Shown piece after piece: positions 26,067 through 35,348 of a stretch of DNA of 35,385 nucleotides. Numbering within the stretch: position 1 is the first letter of the stretch; every line of letters begins with the position of its first letter. Position numbers and translations under genes: made by a program. The notes under the pieces were generated by a model. That model ran no database searches. It was not told the origin of the DNA and worked only from the letters and a program-made list of their open reading frames with translations. The DNA comes from Bacteroidaceae bacterium (GTDB lineage Bacteria > Bacteroidota > Bacteroidia > Bacteroidales > Bacteroidaceae): the NCBI GenBank assembly GCA_017516265.1, contig JAFXDL010000159.1, positions 1 to 35,385 of the forward strand. The letters run 5' to 3'.

Positions 26067-27968
26067 ATGAAAAAGACACTTGTAGATTTGTTTGAAACGT
26101 CGGTTCGCAGATATCCCAACAATACTTTTTTGTTGGAAAAGACCGGCAAAAAGTTTGAACCTACTACTTATACGCAAGTAAAGGAAAAAGTTTACCGCCT
26201 CGGAGCGGGTCTTCAGGCTTTAGGCGTGAAAAAAGGTGATACCATGGCCTTGCTCAGCGAGGGACGTAATCTGTGGATTATTGGTGAATTGGCTATGTTC
26301 TATGCCGGAGCCATCAATGTGCCTCTCAGTATCAAGTTGGAGGAAAGTAATGACTTGCTTTTCCGTTTGAAACATGGAGATGTGAAGTACATCATGGTCA
26401 GTGGTACCCAGTTGAAGAAGATACGTGCCATCAAAGATCAGTTGACTATGGTGGAGAAAGTGATTGTCTTTGACGCACAGGAGGAGTACGAGGATAAGGA
26501 GATGCCCCTTTCGGAGGTGATGGACATGGGAGAGGAGTTCCTGGCGATTCATTCTTTGGAATTGTTCCTCAGTGTTGGACGTTCGATTAAGAATGATGAC
26601 TATGCTACCATCACTTATACGAGTGGAACAACGGCTGACCCCAAAGGTGTGGTGCTGACCCATCGTAACTACACGGCAAATGTGGAACAGGCTCTCACGC
26701 TGGTAAACATTACCGAAGATTGGCGTACGCTTATTATCCTGCCGCTTGACCATTGCTTTGCACATGTGGTGGGGTTCTATATCATGATGTCTGTGGGTGC
26801 TACTGTTGCCACTGTGCAAGTGGGGCGTACACCGTTGGAGTCGTTGAAGAACATACCCCTTAATATTAAGGAGGTGCGTCCTCACTTTATCCTCAGCGTG
26901 CCGGCTTTGGCCAAGACATTCAAGAAGAACATCGAACAGGGTATCCATGCCAAGGGAAAGAATACGGTGCGCCTGTTCAATATCGGAATGAAAGTTCGCC
27001 AGATATACTACGGTGAGAGCAATCGTGACTTCAAGGGATTGCGTTATCTGTTGAAACCGTTGGTGTGGTTGTTTGACAAGGTCATCTTCTCCAAGGTGCG
27101 CGAGAACTTCGGTGGAGAACTCCGTTTCTTCATCGGTGGTGGTGCCTTGTTGGACAAGGACCTTCAGAAATTCTACGTTGGTGTAGGCATGCCTATGTAT
27201 CAGGGTTATGGTCTGAGCGAGGCTACTCCTGTGATATCCAGCAACGGGCCAGGCCTTTACCGCTTCGGTTCCAGTGGCAAATTGGTGAAGCCTATCGAAC
27301 TGAAGATATGTGACAGCGAGGGGAAGGAGCTTCCTTTAGGTGAAATGGGTGAAATTGTGGTAAAGGGTGAAAACGTGATGGCCGGATATTGGAAGAATCC
27401 CGAGTCAACGGCCGAGACTGTACGCGACGGATATCTCTATACCGGTGATTTGGGATACATGACCAAGGAGGGACTGCTCTATGTGAAAGGACGTTTCAAG
27501 AGCCTGCTTATCAGTAGCGATGGTGAAAAGTACAGTCCTGAAGGAATTGAGGAGGCACTGGTGGAGAAATCACGTTACATTGACCAGGTGATGCTCTATA
27601 ATAACCAGTCGGCCTATACCACTGCCGTCATTGTGCCTAATCGTGACCAACTGGCTCGCAAACTGAAGGAGCAGGGGCTCAGCCTTGATACAGAGGAGGG
27701 GCGTAAGGCTGCCTTGCTGAAGTTGGAAAGCGAATTGAACAAATACAAGAAGGGAGGCGAGTTCGAAGGCATGTTCCCCGAGCGTTGGTTGCCCAGTTGC
27801 TTTGCTGTGTTGGCCGAACCGTTCACCGAGCAGAATGGTATGATTAACAGTACCATGAAGATGGTGCGTGGTAAGGTGGAGAAGGCTTATGCTGAACGTA
27901 TAGCTTACATGTACACCGCCGAGGGCAAGCAGTTGCTCAACTCGCAGAATCTGGATGCTCTGAAGTGA
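26067..27968 (+). CDS. Long-chain fatty acid--CoA ligase (AMP-binding enzyme)
   Basis: This 633-aa enzyme probably activates fatty acids to acyl-CoA through an acyl-adenylate, at the inner face of the cytoplasmic membrane. ANL-superfamily motifs are complete: the phosphate loop YTSGTTADPKG (about 184-194), the aromatic/adenine motif GYGLSEATP (380-388), the hinge region GDLGYMTKEGLLYVKGRFK (460 onward), and the C-terminal subdomain with SSDGEKYSPEGIEEALV. Length and sequence style match the FAA1/long-chain acyl-CoA synthetase group common in Bacteroidetes. No signal peptide is present. It is a single-gene unit preceded by a good Bacteroidetes promoter (26014-26043) and followed by an inverted-repeat-rich gap. 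fadD would be the generic symbol, but orthology to E. coli fadD is not claimed. Confidence 0.93.
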   Translation: MKKTLVDLFETSVRRYPNNTFLLEKTGKKFEPTTYTQVKEKVYRLGAGLQALGVKKGDTMALLSEGRNLWIIGELAMFYAGAINVPLSIKLEESNDLLFRLKHGDVKYIMVSGTQLKKIRAIKDQLTMVEKVIVFDAQEEYEDKEMPLSEVMDMGEEFLAIHSLELFLSVGRSIKNDDYATITYTSGTTADPKGVVLTHRNYTANVEQALTLVNITEDWRTLIILPLDHCFAHVVGFYIMMSVGATVATVQVGRTPLESLKNIPLNIKEVRPHFILSVPALAKTFKKNIEQGIHAKGKNTVRLFNIGMKVRQIYYGESNRDFKGLRYLLKPLVWLFDKVIFSKVRENFGGELRFFIGGGALLDKDLQKFYVGVGMPMYQGYGLSEATPVISSNGPGLYRFGSSGKLVKPIELKICDSEGKELPLGEMGEIVVKGENVMAGYWKNPESTAETVRDGYLYTGDLGYMTKEGLLYVKGRFKSLLISSDGEKYSPEGIEEALVEKSRYIDQVMLYNNQSAYTTAVIVPNRDQLARKLKEQGLSLDTEEGRKAALLKLESELNKYKKGGEFEGMFPERWLPSCFAVLAEPFTEQNGMINSTMKMVRGKVEKAYAERIAYMYTAEGKQLLNSQNLDALK

Positions 27969-28003
27969 TAGTGTGGCTGCACTCCTTTAGGAGAGAATAA
28001 TCA

Positions 28004-28096
28004 CCAATTCAAAGTTTAAGGTTCAAAGTTCAAAAGGAATGAACTTTGGACCTTAAATTTTTAAACCTTGAACTTTAAACTTTGAACCTTGAACTA
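28004..28096. repeat. AT-rich imperfect inverted repeat (TTCAAAG/CTTTGAA type)
   Basis: TTCAAAGTTTAAGGTTCAAAG on the left is answered by CTTGAACTTTAAACTTTGAA-type units on the right, giving a long imperfect hairpin. It fills the centre of the 272-base gap between the acyl-CoA synthetase and the TonB receptor and may act as a transcription terminator. Such repeats are common in Bacteroidales (recalled). Confidence 0.65.
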
Positions 28097-28180
28097 AAGA
28101 AAAACTGTTATAGAATATATATCCTTGGTCCCATTTCCGTTAAATAGTGTCATTTCTTCTGTAAATTAGTTTTATTGCAT

Positions 28181-28188
28181 TACCTTTG
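28181..28188 (+). promoter_or_regulatory. -7 element of the TonB receptor-pectinase unit
   Basis: TACCTTTG matches TAnnTTTG exactly and is 52 bases before the receptor start codon. With only 47 bases between the receptor and the pectinase gene, it probably drives both. Confidence 0.6.
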
Positions 28189-28240
28189 CGCTTTCTTATT
28201 ATATAATAGGTATTAAAGACAGAATAACAAACACTCGTAC

Positions 28241-30703
28241 ATGAAGAGATTTTTGACAACGGCATGGCTGCTGGTGACGGTGGTTGCATGTGTGGTGGCT
28301 CAAGGTGGAGCCGTGCGCGGAAAGATTGTGGATGCGCAGAGTAAGGAAGCATTGGAGTTTGTAACCATCGGTGTGAGTAAGGCCGGCAGTACCGACCTGC
28401 TGAAGGGAACGGTGACGGATATTGACGGAAACTTCAACATCAAAGGATTGGCTGACGGCAGTTACACGTTGAGTGTCACTTTCATAGGTTACAAAGAGGT
28501 AAAGAAGGACTTTGCCATCAGTCGTCAGGCACGCAACGTGAACCTGCGCACTCTGGCTATTCGCGAGGACAGCAAGATGCTTGGAGAAGTGCAGGTGACG
28601 GGCCAACGGGCACAGATGAAGTTCGAGATTGACAAGAAGGTTTTCGATGTGGATCAGAACATTGCTGCTACGGGAGGCTCGGCCAGCGACGTGCTGACCA
28701 ACATTCCTTCGGTGGAGGTTGACAGTGAGGGCGAAGTGTCGTTGCGCGGCAGTAGCAGTGTCACTGTGTGGATCAACGGAAAGGCATCGGGTCTTTCGGC
28801 TGACAACCGTGGCGAGATATTGGAGCAACTGCCTGCTGAGACTATCCAGAAGATAGAGGTCATCACCAATCCATCGGCCAAGTTCAGCCCCGAAGGTTCG
28901 GCCGGAATCATCAACATCGTGCTCAAGGAAGACCGCAAGCCCGGATACTTTGGCAGTGTGCAGGCCGGTGGCGACAGCTATGGCGGATACAATGCCAGCG
29001 GAAACATCAACTACAGCAGCGGCAAGCTGGACGCGTATGCTAATCTGGGTTACCGCCATCGTGAACATGAAGGCGGAAGTGAAAGTGTGCGTGAGAGTGA
29101 GGACCCCCTAATGATTCTCAGACAGGAGGGGGAGAACGAGGGCGATGGCAACAACATCTTCGGCCGTGCCGGACTTACCTGGCATGTCACACGTAAGGAC
29201 CACCTCTCGGCCAACTTCATGGGAATGTTCGGCGATGGCAGTCGCGACAACTCCATCCACTATACTGAGACACGTACTTACGGGGGAGCCCCCGACCGTT
29301 ACAGCCGTTTCACCACCTCGGGAGACGATATGCAGATGATGAACTTCGATGTGGGGTATAAGCACGACTTTGGTGAAGATCACAACATCGACTTCACCCT
29401 CTCGCGTAACGTCTGGAAGCGCGATGCACAGAGTGAGTACCGCACGGTGCGCGATGAAGTCCTTTCGTCGTACCAGTATCAGGAGAATGACATGGAGAAC
29501 ACCCGTTGGGAAGCACAGCTCGACTACGTGAACAAGTTGAGCGAAAACCACAAGGTAGAGGCCGGATACAAAGGCTCGTTCAACCGCGAGAACAGTCCGG
29601 TGAGCACCTATAGCAATGAGGCCCACACTGATATGCAGGAGGAACTCTACAACCGTTTCATCTATGACCAGGACATCCATGCCCTCTACGCTACCTACTC
29701 CGGCCGCCTCGGGAAGCTGGGCTATCAGGTGGGGTTGCGTGGCGAGTACTGGAAGGTGAACTCCGAGTCGCGCAGCTACGCACAGGAGTTTGGCCAAGAG
29801 GCTCCCGCACTCTTCGAGAAGGACTACTTCAGCCTGTTCCCCAGCCTGTTCCTCTCCTATGAACTGCCGGGCGGTAACGAGTTGCAGGTCAACTATACCC
29901 GTCGTCTCCAACGTCCTTGGGGTGGACAGCTCAACTCGTTCCGGAACATTACCGACTCGACGAACATCTCATACGGTAATCCCGAGCTGCAACCGCAGTA
30001 CTCCAATGCTTATGAGTTGAACTACATCAAGAACTGGGAAAACCATACGCTCTCCCTCTCAGGGTACTATCGCACGACGGACGACGTCATCCAGCGCATC
30101 CGTTATCGCGAGGGGAATGTGATGTATTCTACCGACCGCAATGTCACCCAGTCGCAGTCGGCCGGACTGGAAATCGTGGCCAAGAACAAACTGGGACGTG
30201 CCGTTGACCTCACTACTACGGTGAACCTCTTCTATTACAAGCTTGACGGATTCCGCTTCATGATGGCCGGTCAGGAGGTTACGGGTGAAAGCGACGAGGA
30301 CTTCTCGTGGAATGCCCGCATGATGGCCAACGTCATCTTGCCCTACTCATTCTCCCTGCAAGTGACGGGCAACTACAATGCCCGCCAGGTGGTGGCGCAG
30401 GGATACCGCAAGGCTAACTACTCACTCGATGCCGGATTGCGCAAGTCCTTCTGGAACAAGAAACTGAGCCTTAGCATCAATGCCCGTGACATCTTGGACT
30501 CACGCCGTTGGAAGACCATTACCCGAACGGGTGACACCCGCATGGTGTCCGAGAACTGGCGCGGTGGCCGACGCATCGGACTCACCCTCACATACAGCTT
30601 CGGCAACCTGGCTCCCACCAAGCGCAAGCCCGTCAAGTCCATGAGTGATGACAGCATGAACAGCATGGAGTCTTACGGTGGCGAAGGTGGCATGATGGAG
30701 TAA
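28241..30703 (+). CDS. TonB-dependent receptor (outer-membrane beta-barrel, OMP_b-brl_3 type)
   Basis: This 820-aa outer-membrane protein has a signal peptide (1-21, ending VVACVVAQ). A carboxypeptidase-regulatory-like Ig domain follows (about 24-105, VRGKIVDAQSKEALEFVTIGV...GNFNIKGLADGSYTLSV), then a plug domain (about 115-230, VDQNIAATGGSASDVLTNIP, VSLRGSSSVTVWINGK, IQKIEVITNPSAKFSPEGSAGIINIVLKE), then a long beta-barrel to the C-terminus. It matches the TonB-dependent or outer-membrane-beta-barrel group common in Bacteroidetes rather than the larger SusC type, and no SusD gene is adjacent. Likely role is TonB-powered uptake of a ligand or oligosaccharide. The pectate-lyase fusion gene starts 47 bases downstream, so the two are probably an operon and pectin fragments are a plausible but unproven ligand. 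The C-terminal 25 residues are a Lys/Ser/Met/Gly-rich extension beyond the last barrel strand. Confidence 0.9.
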   Translation: MKRFLTTAWLLVTVVACVVAQGGAVRGKIVDAQSKEALEFVTIGVSKAGSTDLLKGTVTDIDGNFNIKGLADGSYTLSVTFIGYKEVKKDFAISRQARNVNLRTLAIREDSKMLGEVQVTGQRAQMKFEIDKKVFDVDQNIAATGGSASDVLTNIPSVEVDSEGEVSLRGSSSVTVWINGKASGLSADNRGEILEQLPAETIQKIEVITNPSAKFSPEGSAGIINIVLKEDRKPGYFGSVQAGGDSYGGYNASGNINYSSGKLDAYANLGYRHREHEGGSESVRESEDPLMILRQEGENEGDGNNIFGRAGLTWHVTRKDHLSANFMGMFGDGSRDNSIHYTETRTYGGAPDRYSRFTTSGDDMQMMNFDVGYKHDFGEDHNIDFTLSRNVWKRDAQSEYRTVRDEVLSSYQYQENDMENTRWEAQLDYVNKLSENHKVEAGYKGSFNRENSPVSTYSNEAHTDMQEELYNRFIYDQDIHALYATYSGRLGKLGYQVGLRGEYWKVNSESRSYAQEFGQEAPALFEKDYFSLFPSLFLSYELPGGNELQVNYTRRLQRPWGGQLNSFRNITDSTNISYGNPELQPQYSNAYELNYIKNWENHTLSLSGYYRTTDDVIQRIRYREGNVMYSTDRNVTQSQSAGLEIVAKNKLGRAVDLTTTVNLFYYKLDGFRFMMAGQEVTGESDEDFSWNARMMANVILPYSFSLQVTGNYNARQVVAQGYRKANYSLDAGLRKSFWNKKLSLSINARDILDSRRWKTITRTGDTRMVSENWRGGRRIGLTLTYSFGNLAPTKRKPVKSMSDDSMNSMESYGGEGGMME

Positions 30704-30750
30704 TTGGCGTATCTTTTGTTGACTAACACCTATCTATAATATAATAAGGT

Positions 30751-33700
30751 ATGAAGAACCTGAAAAGAAACTTTGGCACTGCGTTACTATTGATGGCGAT
30801 GGCGGTGCAGGCACAGGCGGCAGCCGATGTGGATGCTGCAGATTATTTCACCAACCGTCCTTTCGGATGGGCCACGTGTAGCAATGTTGATGGAAAAGCC
30901 TACGTAGTGGATGGCGGAGCGCGGTCAGAGTTGCCGAAGACCATTGTGCTCTACAGCAGTGGGGGCGACGACCGTAGTGCCATACAGAAGGCTATCAGTC
31001 AGAACGACATCATCATTCTGGACGGCTCGAAGGGGGACTTTACAGTCTCCAAAAGTATTTCGCTCTACAACCTGAAGAACAAGACCATCGTGGGACGCAA
31101 TGGGGCACGCCTCTGCACCCAGTGGTACATCACGCCGGAATTGAAGCAGGTGTTGGTGGATGCCAATCTGGGGCAGTACTCCAGCAGTTCAGGCACGGGC
31201 GGTACGCTGAGCAACGGCAAGGAGGTTGGCGAAGAGCGCGAGTGGAAGACCCGTCAGACCATCATTGACCATACGGGTGATGCCTCGGAAGCCTATCGCA
31301 ACTCGGGATTCTTCCAGATAAATACAACCAATGAGAATATGATTTTCCGCAACCTGGTGTTCGTGGGGCCGGGTAGTGTGGATGTGGGCGGTTCGGACAT
31401 CATCAGCAACAATGGGGCTACCCATATATGGATAGACCACTGCGAGTTTATCGATGGCATGGACGGAAACCTCGACAGCGGCAAGCGTGAGGGAAGCGAG
31501 CAGTTCGTGACCTACTCGTGGAACATTTTCCGCTACACCGACCGCAGCTATTCGCATCCCTATTCCAACGGAGTCGGGTGGAACAAGGGGTATCTGCAGT
31601 ACATCACATATGCCTACAACGTCTGGGGAACCGGTTGCATGAACCGCTTGCCGCAGGCCGATTGGGTCTATATCCACTTGGCTAACAACTATTACAACTG
31701 TCCGGGCAACAGTGTGGCCATTGCCATCAATGCCAACTCACATGCTTTGGTGGAGGGCAACTACGCCGTCAGTGGTGTGAAGAATGCCTTCAAGCCTGGC
31801 GGTCAGAGCGACCTCTACTATGTGGCACGCAAGAACTACGGCTTCGGCTCGTATGATGACAAGTCCAATACTTCGATCTCCTTGGATGTCCCTTATGCAT
31901 ATTCCTTTATCCCAGTGGACAGTGTGCCTGCAGTACTGCAGGGACGGCATGGGGCCGGTGCCACGATTGACGACCTGATAGAGAAGTTCCTGAACCCGGA
32001 TGTAGTGCTGACAGCCCCAGCCTCCTACTACTCGCGCCGTATGGTGGAGTCGCAGGGTAAGGCCTGGTCGGCCGACAAGAGTTGGGACTACGTGAGCGGT
32101 CTGGTGACCAAGTCGCTGCTGAAGGCTGCCGACCAATACCCAGAGGATGCTTGGAGCCTGACGGCCTACGACTGGTGCAAGCTGTATGCTGATAAGGCAC
32201 TGAATGCCGATGGTTCCTTCAAGGCTTTCAAGAAGGGAAACATCGACAATATAGCCTCGGGCAAGGTGTTCTTTGAACTCTATCACCGCGAACTCTCCAA
32301 GGGAACTGAGGAGGGCAAGGCCAATGCGGCCAAGTATAAGGCTGCTGCTGACTATCTTTACAATTATTTGCGCAACGACTACTCGCGCATCCGATTGGAA
32401 GATGGAAAGGGCGGATTCTTCCACAAGGACATCTATCCCAACCAAATGTGGCTGGACGGCCTCTACATGGGTGCGGCTTTCTATGCCGAATATTTGGCCA
32501 ACTTTGCGCCCGACGATGTCGAGGGATGGGCGGATATAGCCCTGCAGTTTGTCACTATCCACAAGCATACGTATGATCCGGCCAAGCAACTCAACTACCA
32601 TGGATGGAGTGCAGACCCGGAGGATGCAAACTCTTTCTGGGCCAATCGTGAGGGCGACTTCAAAGGTTGCTCCAGTGAGTTCTGGGGACGTGGTATGGGC
32701 TGGTACTTTGCTGCTCTGGTGGATGTGTTGGAGGTGATGCCCGAGACCCACGCCGACTATGCAGCACTGAAGGACATCCTTTCGCAAGTGGCCGAGGGAT
32801 TGAAGCGTTGGCAGGACGAGGCGAGTGGCGTGTGGTACCAACTGCTGCAATACGATGCAACCTTTGTGGGCGAGTGTGGCAAGAGTAACTATCTGGAAGC
32901 CTCGGCTTCATGCATGTTTACCTATTCTTATCTGAAGGCACTCCGTTTGGGACTGATTGATGAGTCCTTCCGTCCTGTGGCCGAGAAGGCGTACGCAGGG
33001 GTGCTGAAGACCTTCGTCACCGAGAATGGAGACAAGAGCCTGAACCTCAACTTCAGTTGCAAGTCGGCCGGACTAGGACCTGCCAAGTCGCCTCAGCGCG
33101 ATGGCAGTGCCAGTTACTATCTTTGCGGCAGCGATGTCACTGTGGTGAGCAACGAGGGTAAGAGCATCGGTCCCTTCATCATGGCCAGTCTGGAGTGGGA
33201 ACAGGTATATGGCAATAATGGGGAGGTGCTGCCTGAAGAGCCCGAGACTCCCGACACTCCCGGTGAGCCCGATGAACCGGAAGTGCCTGACACGCCCGAT
33301 GTTCCAGAGCTTCCCGCAGATGCGTCATATAAAAGTATCACAGAAGACTGGGTGTTTCTGACCACGGCAGATAACATTGCTTCCGTTGCGGCGGAGAACT
33401 GGATACGTGGAGGCGAGACCGCCTCCTCCAAAGCAGGGACCATTGACCCTTCTACGGGCGAGAAGGTGGAGAAGTATAGTGGTGGCGGCATCCTGTTGAA
33501 GCAGGGAAACAGTGCCAAAGCACTTGAAACCTACGTCACAGGTGTGAAAGAGGTGACAGCCTATGCCTGTACGGCCGGAAGTTCTGACCGCACGCTGATT
33601 GTCACCGCCACGCCTACTGAGGGAGAAGCCCTGCAAGCCAAAGCCACCTCATCGGGTTATACTTCGGTTGCCGTTGCCCTGAGTCTCGAAGGAACTAGAA

Positions 33701-33957
33701 GTTACCGTATTGACTATACTGGTGCGGATGCTGCTGACGAAAGCAAAGGGGCCGACATGGTGCTGCACGGCATCAAGTTTGTTGCTGATGAAGGGGCTGC
33801 GGATGTCGGGGATGTGTTTTCAGACTCTTCTCAGCCAGTGGATGTCTATACTTTACAAGGCATTCTGTTGGGGCATCAGATAGCTGTCAGAGATTTGGAG
33901 CGTACTTTCTCTGGCGGTGTTTATCTGATAAATGGAAAGAAACTGTTGGTGAGGTAG
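30751..33957 (+). CDS. Secreted fusion enzyme: PL1 pectate lyase + GH105 unsaturated uronyl hydrolase, with T9SS-like tail
   Basis: This 1068-aa protein has a signal peptide (1-24, AVQAQAAA). Residues about 30-400 form a PL1 right-handed beta-helix: IVGRNGARL, then WIDHC at 227-231, a calcium-site-like stretch with GMDGNLDSG, and NRLPQADWVYIHLANNYY with Arg299 as candidate catalytic base. Residues about 430-810 are a GH105/GH88-type alpha/alpha barrel: MWLDGLYMG with candidate catalytic Asp569, SSEFWGRGMGWYFAALVDVL, and a C-terminal GPFIMASLEWEQ. A Pro/Glu/Asp-rich linker (829-856) leads to a beta-rich module of unknown type (857-1030) and a tail DVYTLQGILLG...GGVYLINGKKLLVR. The lyase would cut polygalacturonate to unsaturated oligosaccharides and the hydrolase would remove the unsaturated uronate end made by the first cut. 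It follows a TonB receptor gene by 47 bases. Confidence 0.92.
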   Translation: MKNLKRNFGTALLLMAMAVQAQAAADVDAADYFTNRPFGWATCSNVDGKAYVVDGGARSELPKTIVLYSSGGDDRSAIQKAISQNDIIILDGSKGDFTVSKSISLYNLKNKTIVGRNGARLCTQWYITPELKQVLVDANLGQYSSSSGTGGTLSNGKEVGEEREWKTRQTIIDHTGDASEAYRNSGFFQINTTNENMIFRNLVFVGPGSVDVGGSDIISNNGATHIWIDHCEFIDGMDGNLDSGKREGSEQFVTYSWNIFRYTDRSYSHPYSNGVGWNKGYLQYITYAYNVWGTGCMNRLPQADWVYIHLANNYYNCPGNSVAIAINANSHALVEGNYAVSGVKNAFKPGGQSDLYYVARKNYGFGSYDDKSNTSISLDVPYAYSFIPVDSVPAVLQGRHGAGATIDDLIEKFLNPDVVLTAPASYYSRRMVESQGKAWSADKSWDYVSGLVTKSLLKAADQYPEDAWSLTAYDWCKLYADKALNADGSFKAFKKGNIDNIASGKVFFELYHRELSKGTEEGKANAAKYKAAADYLYNYLRNDYSRIRLEDGKGGFFHKDIYPNQMWLDGLYMGAAFYAEYLANFAPDDVEGWADIALQFVTIHKHTYDPAKQLNYHGWSADPEDANSFWANREGDFKGCSSEFWGRGMGWYFAALVDVLEVMPETHADYAALKDILSQVAEGLKRWQDEASGVWYQLLQYDATFVGECGKSNYLEASASCMFTYSYLKALRLGLIDESFRPVAEKAYAGVLKTFVTENGDKSLNLNFSCKSAGLGPAKSPQRDGSASYYLCGSDVTVVSNEGKSIGPFIMASLEWEQVYGNNGEVLPEEPETPDTPGEPDEPEVPDTPDVPELPADASYKSITEDWVFLTTADNIASVAAENWIRGGETASSKAGTIDPSTGEKVEKYSGGGILLKQGNSAKALETYVTGVKEVTAYACTAGSSDRTLIVTATPTEGEALQAKATSSGYTSVAVALSLEGTRSYRIDYTGADAADESKGADMVLHGIKFVADEGAADVGDVFSDSSQPVDVYTLQGILLGHQIAVRDLERTFSGGVYLINGKKLLVR

Positions 33958-34082
33958 CAGAAAAGTACGGGCATGATTGACTATTATCTTGATTATTGTC
34001 CCCGACCATATTATTTAAAAGAGGTCTTATTCACTTGTCTGTTTGGAGGTCTTGAAAATATATCTAAGACTGGCCAAATTCT

Positions 34083-34170
34083 ATCAGGTGTCCGAGGAAA
34101 TTTTATCAGCTGATAGAAGAAATTCTTTCAGCTGATATCCTGAACCCGATCAGTTGATAGATTTTGATGG
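34083..34170. repeat. Four 22-bp tandem units with palindromic core, intergenic
   Basis: TCAG recurs at 34084, 34106, 34128 and 34150, exactly every 22 bases. Units 2-4 carry the dyad (T)ATCAGCTGATA or variants; 34104-34115 is a perfect 12-base palindrome. The 329-base gap (33958-34286) holds this array and the thiL terminator, and I see no gene in it. Confidence 0.8.
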
Positions 34171-34240
34171 GACACTAGATAAATCTTACACTTATATAGA
34201 ACTCACGTTATTTATCGGCATTATCTGCGCCCCAAAAAGA

Positions 34241-34268
34241 AATGAGGGTATTTTGAAATACCCTCATT
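34241..34268 (-). terminator. Intrinsic terminator of thiL
   Basis: AATGAGGGTATTT (34241-34253) pairs perfectly with AAATACCCTCATT (34256-34268). On the - strand the hairpin is followed by TCTTTTT. It begins 18 bases after the thiL stop codon and might also act on the + strand, where TTCTT follows. Confidence 0.82.
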
Positions 34269-34286
34269 TTCTTAAAAACCAAATGG

Positions 34287-35330
34287 CTACTCCTTCTTCA
34301 AAGGATTCCACCCTTGTGCTTTCAGTTCGAACTCCTGTCCGTCGCGGGTAATGAGGCCGCACCCGAGTTCTTCCTTGGTGATGTGTCCGATGAGTTTTAC
34401 ACCCTCCATTTTGGAAATCTTCTCGTGGTCGGCAATGGGCACGGTGAACAGCAGTTCGTAGTCCTCGCCACCATTGAGGGCACAGGTGGTGACGTTCATG
34501 TTCAACTCCTCTGCCATGACGGCTGTCTGGTAGTCGATGGGCAGATGCTCTTCGTAGATGCGGCATCCCACGTGGCTTTGTGTGCAAATGTGCATCAGTT
34601 CGCTGGATAGTCCGTCGCTGATGTCCATCATGGCGGTGGGCTTTACACCTGCTTCGGCCAGTTTCCGGATGATGTCGCGCCGTGCCTCGGGTTTCAGTTG
34701 GCGCTCCAGCAGGTATTCCTTTCCGGCAAAGTCGGGCTGTGCATCCTTCTCCCCTTTGAATACCGCCTTCTCGCGTTCAAGCAGTTGCAGTCCCATGTAA
34801 GCGGCTCCCAAGTCGCCGGTCACGCAGATGAGGTTTGTTTCCTTGGCACCGTTTCGATAGACGATGTCCTCCTTGCGTGCTTCGCCGATACAGGTGATGC
34901 TGATGGCCAGTCCCGTGAGGCTGGAGGTGGTGTCGCCGCCCACAATATCCACTCCGTGTTGTTCGCAAGCCAGTCGGATGCCGTCGTAGAGGTCTTCTAC
35001 ATCCTCGATGCAGAAGCGTTTGCTCAATGCCAGTGATACGGTGAGCTGGCGCGGGGTGCCGTTCATGGCGTAGATGTCGCTCAGGTTCACCATGGCGGCT
35101 TTGTATCCCAAGTGCTTCAGAGGCACGTAGGTGAGGTCGAAGTGTACGCCCTCCATCAGCATGTCAGTGGTCACCAGCACTTCGCGGTCGGCAGGGTAGG
35201 AGAGTACGGCGCAATCATCGCCTACGCCGTAGCGGGTGGATGCATTTACGGGTTTGATGTCGTCTGTCAATCGGCGGATGAGGCCGAACTCGCCAAGGGT
35301 GGCTATTTCTGTACGTTGTTGTTCGTTCAT
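34287..35330 (-). CDS. thiL: Thiamine-monophosphate kinase
   Basis: This 347-aa cytoplasmic enzyme phosphorylates thiamine monophosphate to thiamine pyrophosphate with ATP, the last step of cofactor synthesis. It belongs to the PurM/ThiL ATP-binding fold. Motifs seen are the N-terminal GVGDDCAVL (35-43) with the metal-binding DD, VTTDMLMEGVHFD, VGGDTTSS, the conserved MDISDGLSSELMHI and the C-terminal NGGEDYELLFTVP. Length is normal. The start at 35330 (MNEQQRTEIATLGEFGLIRRL) agrees with the family N-terminus (E..LI..L). A terminator-like hairpin lies 18 bases past the stop codon. No other thiamine gene is in the window, and no TPP riboswitch is visible in the short upstream stretch that remains. 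Confidence 0.95.
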   Translation of the reverse strand: MNEQQRTEIATLGEFGLIRRLTDDIKPVNASTRYGVGDDCAVLSYPADREVLVTTDMLMEGVHFDLTYVPLKHLGYKAAMVNLSDIYAMNGTPRQLTVSLALSKRFCIEDVEDLYDGIRLACEQHGVDIVGGDTTSSLTGLAISITCIGEARKEDIVYRNGAKETNLICVTGDLGAAYMGLQLLEREKAVFKGEKDAQPDFAGKEYLLERQLKPEARRDIIRKLAEAGVKPTAMMDISDGLSSELMHICTQSHVGCRIYEEHLPIDYQTAVMAEELNMNVTTCALNGGEDYELLFTVPIADHEKISKMEGVKLIGHITKEELGCGLITRDGQEFELKAQGWNPLKKE

Positions 35331-35348
35331 TGTTTTGTTGGTTTTAAT

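Noticed and set aside
28241-30703. SusC of a SusC/SusD pair
   Set aside because: The receptor is shorter (820 aa) than typical SusC (~1000 aa), its barrel resembles the OMP_b-brl_3 group, and no SusD-like lipoprotein gene follows.
34083-34170. CRISPR array
   Set aside because: The 22-base period leaves no spacer: repeats are direct tandem copies with degenerate ends, and no cas gene is present.
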